A stretch of 64,000 nt of DNA. Source: Datura wrightii. Taxonomy: Eukaryota > Streptophyta > Magnoliopsida > Solanales > Solanaceae. The translations under genes and the position numbers were made by a program. Position 1 is the first letter of the stretch. Each line of letters opens with the position of its first letter. The DNA is taken from assembly GCA_035772735.1 (NCBI GenBank), contig JASDFA010000002.1:7874001-7938000 (forward strand), written 5' to 3'. Of this stretch, positions 42,609 through 55,039 are shown one piece after another. The notes under the pieces were generated by a model. The model had not been told where the DNA came from. It saw only the letters and a program-made list of their open reading frames with translations, and did not search any database.

Positions 42609-44199
42609 CTCAACTACAATTGCAAAGGGGGATCAACTTTGGTCTTTCCACTCCTATTCATCACATCCATACAGTGACTATCATTCTTTGGATTTTGCAC
42701 TATGTTGATAGGAAGTTTTCCCCTCTGCCTTTGGTTCAGGAAGGCCGATATCTAACCAAGTTGCTGCTTATTCTGTTTGATCACTATGGCATGTGATTCA
42801 ACTTTTTGGTTCATACCCGATATATCCCCCCGATCTCGCTCAGCTGATCATTGGTGGACTACCTTCTTGAGCATTTTAGTCATCATGTTCTCCAATCTTG
42901 ACGGGCCACTCTCACCCTCACGTGCATTAGGAGGAACATGCAAACTTATGCTATCGTTGTGATATCCATCGTTCTTTCTCCATTTTCCCTCTAGCTCCTA
43001 ACCTTATACCCGTTTGATTGTAGTTGTCCCGATACTGGTTTCGACCTTGATTTTCAAAACCTTGGCGCAAAGTGTCCTATCCAACCCTTTGGGAGTTGGC
43101 CCGAAAATCCGCCACCTGATTGTTCAAGAAGTTTGCCACCTCCTTGTAATCTGAATGCTCCTTCCCAAGTTCCTAACCTGAGCTCCCACTGTGTTTACCT
43201 TTCTAGCACCAGTGCCCATGATATGCTTCGTGAGCAGGTCTAATAATGTCCGCGTATGAGCTAGTTCCTGATCACGCTCCTCCTCCTTTCTGCGTTGATT
43301 CGCAGACATACCAAAATCATATGTACCTGCAGCTGCTTCCGCTTCCCTGGTGTGCCAAGCCCTATTCGTCTAAGTCACTCTATCCAAAATAATAGTAGCT
43401 TGCTCCCGCGTGTGACTCATCAATGCTCCTCCCTCAACTGTATCTGCTACAAATTTTTTTATATTATTTAAGGACCTATACAGACTTTCCAACAAACTGT
43501 CATCTAGAATATTATTGTTCAAGCACTTGGTCAGCTTCTTGTTAAATCTCAACCATGTCTCACGCAGTGCCTCAGTCTTCAATTAGTGAAAATTATAAAT
43601 TTCATCCTTTAATTGTAGTGTTCTGGAGGGTGGGAAGAAACTTTCTAGGAGAGCCTGTTTAAGCTCCCTTCAGTTTGTAATGGAGTCATTGGACAACTCC
43701 AATAACCATAAAATGGCCTGTCCAAAGAGAGAGAATGGGAAGAGTCTCAACCTGATCCCATCCAGGGTCATACCAGGTAACCTGTATGCCTTGCATATCC
43801 CGACAAAATTCATCAAGTGTTGGTTAGCATTGTCAGCTGCATGACCACTAAACACCTCTTTCATATTCAACAGTTGTATCATGGTGCTAGTGATATCAAA
43901 CTTCGCCCAGCAGGAAAAGGTGGTGGTATAATGGCTCCAGTTGACCCGACTTCATCAATATCCGGGTTATCTTCACCATAGAACTGAGGAGCATATCTCT
44001 GGCCTCTATTGCCCTTTCTATGGAAGCAAGCATTCACGACTTCCTCCCTAGCATCCTCAGCTTCCTAAACTGCAGCTTGCCGAGCTTCTACAACAATATG
44101 GAACTCTCTCTGCTCAGGGTTCCCCATTCTTCGCAAAGTTCGCTCTAATTCAAGATCAAAAGGAATCAGGGGGTTTCTACTCCATCGAGTACTTTTCAT
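42609..44199 (-). pseudogene. B gag (broken)
   Basis: ATG at 44199 starts MKSTRWSRNPLIPFDLELER and TLRRMGNPEQREFHIVVEAR, followed by a TAG. The capsid blocks follow: FVGICKAYRLPGMTLDGIRL with RLFPFSLFGQAILWLLEL (43800-43690), LRETWLRFNKKLTKCLNNNI (about 43565) and VEGGALMSHTREQATIILDR (about 43445-43375). The spacing and motifs (RLRLFPFSL, ETW.RF..LL..CP) are those of Athila-like gag. Stops and frameshifts occur throughout. A C-terminal part with LPINIVQNPKNDSHC is near 42715-42680. Confidence 0.85.
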
Positions 44200-44303
44200 T
44201 CACCAAGAAACAACCTGTGGGTGTCAAAAGCAAAATGAAAATGTAAAAGAGGAAATAACAACTAAAATTTAAACACAGCAATTACTCTAATCCTAAGTCG
44301 TAT

Positions 44304-44321
44304 TCCCCGGCAACGGCACCA
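44304..44321 (-). other. B primer-binding site (tRNA-Asp type)
   Basis: The minus strand reads TGGTGCCGTTGCCGGGGA, one transition away from the exact site in E2, five bases inside the LTR. Confidence 0.92.
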
Positions 44322-44326
44322 CTTTT

Positions 44327-45917
44327 TGATAATGCTCAAACTCACACTCCTGATAAAATATGAAGTGGATGTTGTCAACAAAGGACCCAACAAAGGTTGG
44401 GGTCGATCCTATAGCGAATATGGTCAAGATATATAATAACACTAGTAGTTAAGCTTTTAAGTGTGTTATCTCCTAAAAGGGGGATTTTATGAAAGGAATT
44501 ATATAACAAGATTGAGAATTGATTGTTGTTTATCAAGATTATGCAACTAACTAAGGTAAGTGTTCCCGATGGGATTATAACTACTTTGGGTTTTATACTA
44601 TTGATCTATCCCAATGCTTACTTGTGGAACTTGATAACTAAGGTTCATCCAAAAGACTAGTTCGTCCCTATTTGTCCCACATTAACTATCCTGTTATCGC
44701 AGTTCAAGTCATACAATGACTCATATAGATCAAGGCTTTATTGTAATTCTCTTTTCCTAATCTCTACTTCTCTAGGTTCAAGCAAGTAAAGAATTCGAGC
44801 AAGTCCTAACATAGTGCTCCTCTAAGAAACATTAAAGATGAAGAGAATATAATACAAGTGTTTAGCATTGGTTTAGAATCAATTTGTGCAACCCTAGTTT
44901 GTTAATTTACCATGATTCCCACAACCCCTAGTTGTGGAGGTTTTAGCCTCTCATGATTGTAAGATAATTATCAGTATTCATAGACAAACACATAATTGTA
45001 ATACTTACAAAGATGATTGAAAGAAATCCACTTTATTATTGAAAGGATTTATGAAGAATTATTCAAGAACAATGAAGCAAAATCAATGCAAGAAAATCTC
45101 CAAGACTTGAAGAGAAAGTTAACGAAAATTTTCCTCTCAATGCATTTCGTGTATTTTTCCAACTTCTCCTACTGAAAATAACCTAAAAAGTATTTATACA
45201 AATATTTAGAACCTTTTCCTAAGTAAACAGGAAAACTGTTGAAATTGTCGTTGATTTCACCAATGACTCATAACAAGATTGTACGCGTCATTCCTTGACT
45301 CGTACGTTGGCTGGAATCTACTTAATCTGGCTAAGTGTTGTGAACTGGTATGACTCATAGCATGAACCTACAGTCATATAAATCAGTCGTGGCTTGATAC
45401 TAAGAATTCTGGCAATCTTCTATCTTAATCACGGATGGCCTGGAATGACTCGTACCTTGGTTCTACGACTCTTGACTCCTTCTTGTACCTTAAGAATTAC
45501 CATTCTTCACTTGTTTTGAACTTTTCCATGGCTCCTTCGTACGGGTCTTAGGTAGATCTCACAATTCGTGGTTGATACCCGTATCAGGAGACTTAGCCTG
45601 TGTAACATCTTCTGAAGTTTCCTACAACTGCTATGGTACGACTCATATTAGGATGGTATGGCTCTTACCATGAGTTGTAGTTGCCTTTGCCTTAAAACTT
45701 TTGTCCTATACTTTTCCAAGACTCTTAGTACAGGTCAAACCAAGATGGTGTATTTAGCCACTTTTCTACAATTTTCTCTATCTTTTGCACAATTCAACTC
45801 CAACATCTATTTTCCCTGTAAACAATGTAAAAGTGCCTTATATCTATATAAACACACCTAATTCCATGTTCATTTCCTCAGTTTTAAGCGCCGAAAGTAC
45901 TTTAAACTCACAACACA
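44327..45917 (-). repeat. Family-B LTR, copy 2 (5' LTR of element B)
   Basis: In plus orientation it starts TGATAATGCTC next to the primer site and ends CTCACAACACA. It matches 1-195 plus 17714-18344 and, in its left part, 58024-58672. A minus-strand TATAAATA lies at 45191-45198, downstream of a block rich in GACTCGTAC-type words (45290-45740). Confidence 0.88.
45191..45740 (-). promoter_or_regulatory. Family-B LTR motif block and TATA box
   Basis: Read on the minus strand, the block with GTACGACT/AGTCGTAC words and an imperfect inverted repeat near 45635-45680 precedes TATAAATA (45198-45191). The same layout is seen in copy 1 (17720-18180 for the block, 95-102 for the TATA). Confidence 0.55.
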
Positions 45918-46262
45918 TCAATATGATTGGGACAAGAATGTAGTGAGCTTCAAGGAAAACTTTGATCGTGAATTTATAATTACTTGAGATGCTATATAAG
46001 CTTGTTGTGATCAACAATGCCCCTAGCTTTGAATGAAGGAATCAAATGTGAATCATGCCAATTGATAATGGTCATCTCTTGAAGCATTTACATAAATCGT
46101 TGAGTCTCCTCTTTTTTTTGTGTTGGTGAGTGATATTTGGGTTGTCTAGGTCATAGTGGTCCCTTGTGCATAATCTCATACATAATGACATGCTTAATCC
46201 TATAGTTCAGCTGTAAAGAATTTCCTTGCTTGAGAACAAACAATGGTTCAAGTTCGGGGGTT
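45918..46262 (+). other. D: 3' internal end of an Athila-like element
   Basis: This noncoding stretch ends in CTTGAGAACAAACAATGG and a polypurine-like CAAGTTCGGGGGTT (46249-46262), directly before the D LTR. E1 and E2 have GGACGAACAAGG plus AAGTGTGGGG at the same place. The rest of the D element is missing to the left, where family-B LTR sequence begins. Confidence 0.6.
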
Positions 46263-47687
46263 TGATGAATTAGTAATTTACCATCTTATTAAGCTTTTAA
46301 ACATGAGCTTTTGCTAGGTTTTCAAGTCATTTGGAAGGATTTTATGTTATTTCTCTTTATTTTTTGTAGGCATTTAACTTAAGGAGAGAAGGCAAGATAT
46401 TGGACAAAAGCATGGAACTAAAGAAGAGGACCGAAACTCTACCGGATGGGACCGGTGCTCCACCAGATGGCTCTGGCAAAACGCTGATTGAAATGCAAAA
46501 GCATACTATCTATAAGTGGGGGTGCACCGGTGGAACACGGGTCAGCACCTGCATACTGCTGGTGCCAACACCGGTCAGAGCCCCAAAGCCACTGACGCCA
46601 CCTGCGACAAAGTGGCGTTTCGCAGATGGGCACCGGCGGAAGATCAGTGACTCACAAGTGAGGCCACTTTCAAGAGGGAAAAATTGTCTATCACGGGATT
46701 TGAGGAGTATTTTTAACCTATTTCAGCACATTCTCTAAAAAGTACCAAATATTTCATTCTAGATTTGTAGAGTTAGAGAGAGAAATATTGAATATTCTTT
46801 ATTCTTCTTCTTCCTTAAGGTATAAATCACCTTTGAAGATAATTTTGAGCCTGCTATTTTACTATTAATGATGAATTTTATGAATTTGTTTATCAATATA
46901 TATTTATATTATTCATCTACGAGTAATTAGATATGTTGCTAGGAGTCTGTTCATGATTGGAGATAGATTGGATTGGGTATGGCTATTTTAATCTTGTAAT
47001 TACTCATTTTGTATAAATTTGTTGTTTTCTCCCAAATTATAATTGAATTACCCACAATTGCAAAGGTGGGTTATGTCTACTTATTCCATTTTTCTTGAAA
47101 AAGAGAAATTGAATATGGATAAGAGAGCAATGGTTGGCAATTAGGTCTTTACTGTGTTGGGGTTGGGATAGAGATTCCCAAAACCCATAGTCATGCACCC
47201 ATTTAGAGATTTGAGGCTAGAGATAGCTTAAATCTTTCCTAATCTATAGTGGATTAATTAATTGAGGCTTTGGGGTTTGAGAGAACTCAAGGAATAGAGC
47301 ACCCAATTGATTGCAAAATATCGGGTGTCACTTTATCCACAGTTATTTATGCTTATGAATAATTATTTGATTTTTTAGTTAATCCCTATCCAATTGAACC
47401 CCCATCAATAGCATACCTCTAGCCCTTGCTCATAATTGTTAATTCAATTTGGTTGCCTTGTCGTCTGATAGTTGATTTTAAATTCTAATTGTGATCTTGC
47501 TTTTTCCCCCAACATTCTATTTTTGTTTTCAAAGGCATGGATGCAATCTTAGTTCAAGTCAATAGAAAACCTTCATGTTATTCAATCATTATTGCTTTTG
47601 GATTCGACCCCGACTCTTAGTTGTGTATTTATATTCCGATGATCATTTACACTTCCTCCTTGTAAGGAGTGAATTTGAACGTCAACA
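46263..47687 (+). repeat. D LTR (3' LTR)
   Basis: It starts TGATGAATTAGTAATTTACC and ends GAATTTGAACGTCAACA, the usual form of an Athila/Tat LTR end. No primer-binding site follows, so this is a 3' LTR. A block rich in CACCGG/CCGGTG words (46440-46640) precedes the body of the LTR. GACCGGTG and CACCGGTC form an inverted pair. Confidence 0.7.
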
Positions 47688-49467
47688 TCCTCGAGACGCC
47701 TAGTAAGGAAGTTAGGAACAAAGTTGTTATATGTGTTAGGTGGTAAAACGATGTATTAAAATATTAAAGTAACTCCTTTCATGAATTAATTAGAGTGTAA
47801 CATCTATAAAATAGTAAATCTAGTAAAAAAGAAGTTCTCCAATATTGTTAAATCATTGAGTTAAGTTAATTATTCAAGTATTGAGTTGTCCTCCAAGTAT
47901 TAAAAGATTAATCCTAAGAACTTCTAAGCTGATTATAATAACGCTAACCCTTCTTAGGCTCCACAGTCAATACCAAAGTTGTGTAAGCTATTCTAACATT
48001 GTGTGAATTACAATCATAAGCTTCTATTTGCATGTACGGTTGTCCTTAAATAATTTCTTTCGAATGTCTAAGATAAAAGACTCCAAGTCACGAATTTTTA
48101 AGCTACGACTTCACATTTCTATGTTATGTTGAAACACATGGTAGGTGAAGATTTCCAAGTATTCACATTTTGATATCTTTCTAAACGAAAATGGTGAAAG
48201 AGCTAAAATAATAGCGCTTGAGCAGACCTAAGATAGGGAAACGATGTCAATCCTGGTAAGGGAAAATGAGATTATCAAAATGGAAATGAATTAACATGGT
48301 TATCTACCTTTTCATGTATATGTTATGAAATATGTGAGGCCGAGGGAAGACTTTTAATTCCTCTCCCTTAAGCTGAACAACAAGTTACTGAGCTTACAAG
48401 CTCTAATGTCCCTTCAAACTTAGTCTATACATCTTGTTAAAAATCTTGTGTCATTATCACCTTCTTATGATTTATACGAGTCTTTAATACTAGTATTTAG
48501 TGCTCACTTGCCGTTATGTGATATGAAAGAGGCCTATTCAGGCCACAGATTTAGAGATTTATCATTTCTATGTTATGTGTGCTAGACTGACTCAGTGAAA
48601 TCCCTATTGACTTTATGTATGATTCGATTAAACTATTGGCTTATCTCAAAGTGGTACCTGGTTGGACGAACTTTACCCCAGTATGGTACACTGGCTGGAT
48701 AGATTTTACCCCAGTGTAGTACCTGGCTGGATAGACTTTACCTCAATGTGTTACACCAGCTAGATGGACATTATATCAACTTTATGATCAACTAGCCACA
48801 GGTACTACAACTATATCCTTTTTCTTGGGCATTACTTGATTGTGTTTGCACCTCAATATTGAGTTATTGTCGGGTTCCGATTTGCAGGATTTTAGGTTGT
48901 TACCATCCCTTCATTGTAGCTCAATTATCATTGTTATCTTATATGTTTACAATTTTGATCTTATATAACAGTACATTTCATTCGTACTGACGTTCCTTTG
49001 CTTGGGGACCTGCATTCGTGCCGCAGGTACGGGTTGAATCTGGGATTGCTAGTTGCAGTAGCGGTTCGTGAGATTAGCTGATGTGTTGATATTCTCCTTT
49101 CTTCCTATAGCTAGGGCTTATCCATTTCAGCATGAGTTTTGAGTCATAGTTATGGGTATGTTAGAGTCTTATTTCGACCATCAATTTCAATTTACTCCTA
49201 AGAGGCTTTGTGGACTTAATATGTATAGTATTATTTGGTTTATTGCCTTATCATCTTTCTGTTGCTTGGTCTAGCTCAATCATAGCCTTGTCGGCATTTC
49301 AGTTATTTATTTATTGTAGTTGAGACCTTATGGGTCCGTACTCCAATTAATTGTGACATGTGGACTGGAAGGCTTAAGTGCTACAATTACAAATATCTTA
49401 TAGCCGGTGTCTCGGTTAGCTTAGTATTGTGCCCCAGTTGTTGCCTCTCCTAGTTTTGGGGCATGAA
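47688..49467 (+). repeat. E 5' LTR, divergent Tekay-like
   Basis: The end GTTTTGGGGCATGAA and the text after it (GTCTAGTAGAGCCTTGC, GTATGTTGTGCACCATAC) match the F LTR end and start of its internal region (20925-21035). The left boundary is unclear; I place it at the end of the D LTR. Only weak similarity to the F LTR remains elsewhere. Confidence 0.5.
48651..48778 (+). repeat. Four-unit minisatellite in the E LTR
   Basis: Units of 30-33 bases with a core TGGCTGGATAGA.TTTACCCC start at 48651, 48681, 48714 and 48746. The last unit is the most diverged. Confidence 0.75.
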
Positions 49468-50907
49468 AAAGTTGTGTCCCAGGAAGTCCAAAAGCCCTGT
49501 CTAGTAGAGCCTTGCTTAGGGGTATGTTGTGCACCATACATATAATAAGTAGGGTATAGGGAATCTAGGAGTTGTTTCACTTTGTTCATTAACAGATCGT
49601 GTTATAGAGCAAAGATGTCAGTGATTTTTGAAATCTAAATCGTGCCTATGTTTTATAATTCACCTTTAATAAGGTAGATGGCTATGAGATTTATCATCAC
49701 TGATATTAGAAAGGGTTCCAATTGTCGTCCTATCTATCAAAAAAATAGTAGAGGCTAGAACCGATTTTTCCACTCCTCATACCATAGTTCTTTCAGGTTC
49801 TATTCAGAGCCATTATGGAAAAAAGATTCAGCCCCTCCTGTTGTCCCAGTTGTGATTGAGCTAGCAGGAGATAGATACATCGATCCTTTAGCATTTTTTG
49901 TACCTTTAGGTGTACCAAATGGATGAGATTTTGAGAAAGTATTCAGATGTTAACATGCATGGAGGCAACTTAAAATCGGTATCTGGAATTATTAACAAGG
50001 TCTAGGGGAAATAATTTTGAGAGCTCTAGGGCCCATGAGATTTGAGCCTAAATCTCTCAGCCTTTATGGATCAGTACTGGCCATGGGAAATTCACTTGGT
50101 TTGAGCTGATCAGTTTTTGCAGTTAGACCAGGGTAGCAGGAGTGTTCATGAATATTGCCTCAAGTTTAAATCTTTGATCTGATATGCTCCATGCATGGCG
50201 TGAAATATGAGCGATAAAGTCCATCAATTTTTATGAGATTTTCAATCCCATCTAGTCTAAGAATGTTTGGGAGTGTCTACCCAGAGAGATAAGACTATTG
50301 CTCGAATGCAAGCATTTTCTCATAAGATGGAAGATTGATTCACAAGTACCAGCAAAGTAGTAGAACAGAGTAAGGAAATGGGTCGATAGGATAATTTAAG
50401 GCCCTTTGTAGTGTTTCAAGGCCTCGGCCATCCAGACATTCAGTCTCTCCTAGAGATTCAGGTACTTCTTTGTCACTCGATCAGACTTTAGTTCTCATTA
50501 TTAAAACCAGCAATAGTAGGCCGTGGTAGAAACAAGGGTAATAAAGAAGCTCTATCCTATATCTTAAGTGGTTAAGCTGTGATTTTCACATCTCCAGGTG
50601 GCGATACCTAAAGTATGAATAGAAAATGGTATTGGAGTTAATCATCACTCTTGTGGTAGTGTATAAATTTGCTTATAGTTAGAAAAGTTACTGACTATAT
50701 GGTGCTAAAGCATTCCTATCTCTCGTCAGAAAAATAAACTGAGTTGAATAAGTATGGTTTGATATGAAGTGGTGGTAGAAATGTATGTGTTTATAAATAT
50801 ATGGAATGTATGTTTATGACAAATGCAAGGAAATTTTAAAGGTATTATGTTCAAGATACATCTACCAAGTATAACTCTCGTTCGAGGACGAATGATCTTG
50901 GGGAGGA
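49468..50907 (+). mobile_element. E internal region: gag remnant only
   Basis: After a degraded primer-site region, gag-like segments are visible at 50100-50340. Examples are ADQFLQLDQGSRSVHEYCLK and KTIARMQAFSHKMED, which resemble F gag QDQFL..EQGRMSFWKY in order and spacing. All are full of stops. Protease, RT, RNase H and integrase are absent: the gag remnant is followed within 400 bases by the polypurine tract (TCTTGGGGAGGA, 50896-50907). This is a large internal deletion derivative. Confidence 0.65.
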
Positions 50908-52480
50908 TGTTACACCCCAAAAAATTTTGGATGACTGTTTTATGTTTGTATGCAATGTTAAGGGAAGTATAGATTGTATGTTGTCCATAGATGAGGAGGT
51001 AAACATGTATAAAAGAAAAAGCGATGAGTATGTGAAGTTCACAAGAAAGTGTCAATTTTAAATAATCATATCTCCCAATTTAATACAAGTCTTACAATCT
51101 ATCAAATTAAAGGTACTTGAGTCTAATATTCAGAACATTAAACTACTCATCAATTGGAGTTCTAGGTAAACAATTATGGGCATTTTACTGAGGGACTATC
51201 AAGCAGTGATGTAGGCACCTCCTTAGTACCTCCACCGCCCCAAGCCCTATTTATTTAAGTTGTTTGATGCCAATCATTCATCCCTATCCAACTATGAGCT
51301 TCCTACTTAGGCGACATTTCTCTATGTATTTGCCAGCCAAGAACTAAGGTAAATAAATGCAACAAACCTTCACCAAATGTAGGGAAAAGTTGAACCACAA
51401 TACAATGAGTTGCTAAGGACCAATTCCTCAGTCTATTTTGTTGAAGTTGATGGTTGAGCTGCTGATTGGAGCTCGTTCTAGGAAGAAGAAAGATGAGGAA
51501 CTTAATCCTATGTTGTATAAGTTATCTTCAATAAAAGGTAAGCAATTTCCACCTTGAATTTTATGTGTTTGAAAGTGAAACTTGGAGGAAACTTGTGGTG
51601 ACTTGTGATAGTTGTTGTGTTGTTGTGTTGCTGCATTTTGCTACCAGATGCACTGTCCCTAGGCATTAGAATGGTGAAGTTATACTCCCTACTTAGTAAA
51701 GCTTAAGTGCAAGGAAAGTGTAAAATTTTCTACTCAAACTCTCATGAATTCACAAGCTAAGTTGGAAGGTGAAACAGGAACATATGTGTTGCTTGTGTGT
51801 GTGTTGCTGTTGTAGTTTGCTAGCATAGTTGTTGTGTTCTTGGAGTAGTAGCTGGCTAAAGAAAAACGTAGTTAAACACAAGAATAAGGTAAGTGTTTCG
51901 ACCTTTTTTATCCTCTCAAATTCGTACGGTAAAGTAAGGAAATGCAGTGAAGATTGATATATGTTTTGTGTGATATTTGAGTGAGGTTGTTGCCTATTTT
52001 TGGGAGGTTGTTACAGCCATATAGATTCTGGGATTTACCTAAAAGTTGGAAGGAATACACTTCATCTTTTTGTAAGTTAAACACCAAAAGAAGAAATCGA
52101 AACTTGAATTCTCTCAAGTTTAATACGCCTAAGGTATATAGAATTGCTGAAAATTGTCTTGTAATATGGTTGTTTTGTTGTACGCTTTTGGGATATGAAT
52201 TGTGATTGAAAACTTGGCATAAATGGGTCTCCATTTCATGAGTTGTACGCAAGGAAGTTGAAGGTGTTGTAGTATCTAGCAAGCAGAAGAAATTGGCTAA
52301 AAGAGACGCTACGAAGTGAGGTATGTAAAGGCATACCTATTCTTGTTTTTCAAGCACAAACTCTTGTTTTTAAAAGGGCCAATGTCCCTATGATTTTGAA
52401 CTCCTATTAGGGAATATATGATTCTGCCCAAAATGTCAAAATTCTAGATAACAAGCTTGAAATGTTATTGAAGGATCTAG
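50908..52480 (+). repeat. E 3' LTR, first part
   Basis: It starts TGTTACACCCC after a polypurine tract. The GAGGTATGTAAAGGCATACC near 52317 and the CCAATGTCCCTATG stretch near 52379 correspond to the F LTR near 19680-19830. It is interrupted by the LINE; a likely continuation is at 57505-57660. TATTTATTTAAG at 51248-51259 is a possible TATA. Confidence 0.6.
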
Positions 52481-52525
52481 GGATGCTTTCTCTCTCGATG
52501 TACGTTAGCATAACTTGCACCCACC

Positions 52526-53712
52526 ATGGGTAAGCAAGCTCGCATCCCGACTCAGAAGGCACTAATGGTGAAGGAGGCTATCACTACAAAAAGGTAATGC
52601 TCAGTGAGGTAAAAAAGGATCTCAAGCAAGTCCAAAACTACTCGAACAGATTCAATGAAGTCCAAAATTAAATGCATTTGTTGTTGAGACAAAAGATACT
52701 GAGGTACGAAAGACTAGGTAGGATGAACTAGCACCTCAATAACAAGTGATTGAGAAAACCCTATCTAGTAATGAAACATTGGGAATTTCACATTCCAACT
52801 TACCAACTAATACAGTCAAAGGGAATAAGGCGGGGAAGAACTAAACTGGTGAAGCTATGCTCATATAGACTGATGTTCTATAGGAATCCCCTAGGGAATA
52901 CCTAATTGAATCAGCAAGCACTACTAGGAAATCATGGGCGGATAAGGTTGAAGAGGAGGCGTCGACCCAAATAAAGAAGTGCTCAATTTGGGATGAATTC
53001 GACATTGTAAAACTCTCAAATACAGGGTATAAGTTAGAGTATGTGGCTCCCAAAACTCTGGGTAATACTTCAATTGTAGAAATTGAATTAGAGGATACCA
53101 AATCTGAAATTGATTATTGGGGAACTAATGTATTATGTTACATCTTAGGAGTATATCCCCCTTTCACTGTGATATAGGGATTCATTCAATGACTTTGGAG
53201 GAAATACATGTAGAAAAGATAACTATCCTCAAGAAAGGGGTTATTCTAGTGAGATTTGAAACACATGAAGGGAAGCAGGAGGTGATAGAAAAGGGCCATT
53301 TTTCACTTTGACAATAAGCCACTCATTGTTAAGGAATGGACACCTGACTTAGAGCTCACCAGAGAGGAGCTACTTACGGTTCTAATTTGGGTTATATTTT
53401 TGGGATTGGACTTCAAATACTAGAGCAAAAAAGGTTTAGTAAAATAGGGAGCCTGATTAGGAGGCCACTAATGGTGGAGCATAATACGGAAAACAGGAAT
53501 GGGTTGAATTTTGCTTGACTTCTCATTTAGGTGGAAATATGGGCTCAATTAGCAAATGAGGTGAGATTCAGGAATGAAAAGGGTATAGTAATGAGTCAAC
53601 CAATGAGTTATGATTGGAAGTCAACCCTACGTAAGCATTTTTCAAAGTATGGTCCTGCGAAAAGCATGTGTCAATTGAAGAAGCAAGTGTCTAAAAATGT
53701 GCAACCACAATA
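52526..53712 (+). pseudogene. LINE ORF1 (DUF4283-type gag-like protein)
   Basis: It starts with CCACCATGG giving MGKQARIPTQKALMVKEAIT, then stops. The central domain is recognisable as ILGVYPPFTV (about 53145), HFDNKPLIVKEWTPDLELTR (about 53298-53357) and VEIWAQLANEVRFRNEKGIV (about 53531 onward), the typical plant L1 ORF1 fold. The zinc knuckle expected at the end (around 53640-53700) is not present. It would bind LINE RNA if intact. Confidence 0.8.
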
Positions 53713-54019
53713 GGAAAGTACACAAGTAGAGATGACTAAACAAGATGTTATGGGAAAGAAAACTACTTAATAAAGACAAGTTACAATAAACCACCAATGT
53801 GCCACAAGGAATGTAGTAGGGTTGGGCAAGCAGAACACATTGAGAGCACAGTGTAAAAAAAGCAACACAAAGTGGTACCTCTGAGTGGCAAACACCTGTG
53901 ATACTAGGGAAGACACAATATAGGCAAGAGAAATGGTTTGTTAATTCTAACTCCATCCATGTACCACAGAAAAAGGAAGTTAATATGGAAAATAGAGAAA
54001 ATGAAGCCAGAGCACTTCT

Positions 54020-54905
54020 CCAATTGGGAATTGTTAATATGCTTAGCTGGTATGTGAGGGGGGAAATGCTCCTAATAAGAAGAAGGAGGTTATACTCTTT
54101 TTCAATGAGGAGAAACTAAGTTTGATTGGTATGCTGGAAACAAAAATAAGAATTTCAAGAATTAAGTAGGTTGCAAATAATCTATTTGGAGGGTGGAAAT
54201 TTGTAAAAATTTTGGAATACCATTACAATGGCAGAATATGGATCACCCGGAGACCTGATTATTATGCAGCTACCCCTATTAATAGTACAACATAGATAGT
54301 TACATATGAGGTGAAATTTTCTGCTGTAATTAACCTTTGAAGTATCGTATGTTTATGCATTTAACACAATAGCTAAAAGGAGGGTGTTGCGAGAAAGTTT
54401 GGTGTCTCAAAGTAGGAGAGGTACTAAACCCTGGCTAGTTATAGGTGATTTTAACTCAGTCTTAAAGGCAGAGGATAGGATCGGGGGTAATCTAGGGGTA
54501 TAGGTTGAGGTAGTGGATTTTCATAACTGTGTGGGTAAATGTGGGTTGCTTGAATTTCCTTCCCAAGGGAATAGATAGACATGGAGTGATAGACATGATG
54601 GTCATAGAATCTTCTCTAAAATTTATTGGATATTCATTAATGGAGAATGGTTGGATTCTATGCCCTCGTGTAGAACCATATTCCTACCTAAGAGGATAAA
54701 TGACCGCTGCCCTACAAAGCTAATGCTAGTTGATAGTACTACAACAAGGAAGTCACTCCAATTCTATAACGTGTGGGCTAACTATCCACAATTTCTTTCT
54801 ATAGTCAAGGATGGCTGGAAAGATCCTATTGAAGGATGTAAGATGTACACAATGGTGAGGAGACTAAAGTTACTGGAGAGAAAGTTGAAGATGCTTCACT
54901 CCTAA
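54020..54905 (+). pseudogene. LINE endonuclease domain (dead)
   Basis: Visible motifs are WLVIGDFNSVLKAEDRIGG (54432-54488) and TWSDRHDGHRIFSKIYWIFI (about 54580-54640). The terminal histidine motif, usually S-D-H, reads NDRCPTKL at about 54696-54720, so the catalytic His is lost. Several stops precede it. The enzyme would nick target DNA. Confidence 0.8.
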
Positions 54906-55039
54906 GTTTTTTCTAACATTTTCAATGAGGCAAATGATGATAGGTAAGCACTTAAACAGGATCAGGTGCATCTATAGAATTGTCCCACAAATGAAGAGAT
55001 CCGGTAGTAGAAAGCCCAGGTTTACCAGAAATTCAAGCA

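Larger units (their letters stand above)
27881..45917 (-). mobile_element. B: gag-protease-ORF2 LTR element, interrupted by E2
   Basis: On the minus strand, from right to left, it has an LTR (44327-45917), a tRNA-Asp-type primer site (44304-44321), gag, protease, a 2-kb spacer with hairpin-rich blocks and organelle DNA, and ORF2 (39520-37787 and 28276-27881). No RT, RNase H or integrase lies between protease and ORF2. The 3' LTR is not found. E2 (28282-37781) is a later insertion. Stops, a lost protease Asp and frameshifts show it is dead. The left boundary is approximate. Confidence 0.8.

Noticed and set aside
27000..47687. D' (27000) and D (46263) as the two LTRs of one large element containing B and E2
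   Set aside because: Only the first 130 or so bases are similar, the rest differ strongly, and the flanking five bases (GATAG versus TCCTC) do not match.
50726..51055. Minus-strand frame of 109 codons
   Set aside because: It spans the polypurine tract and LTR start of element E, with hydrophobic low-complexity content only.
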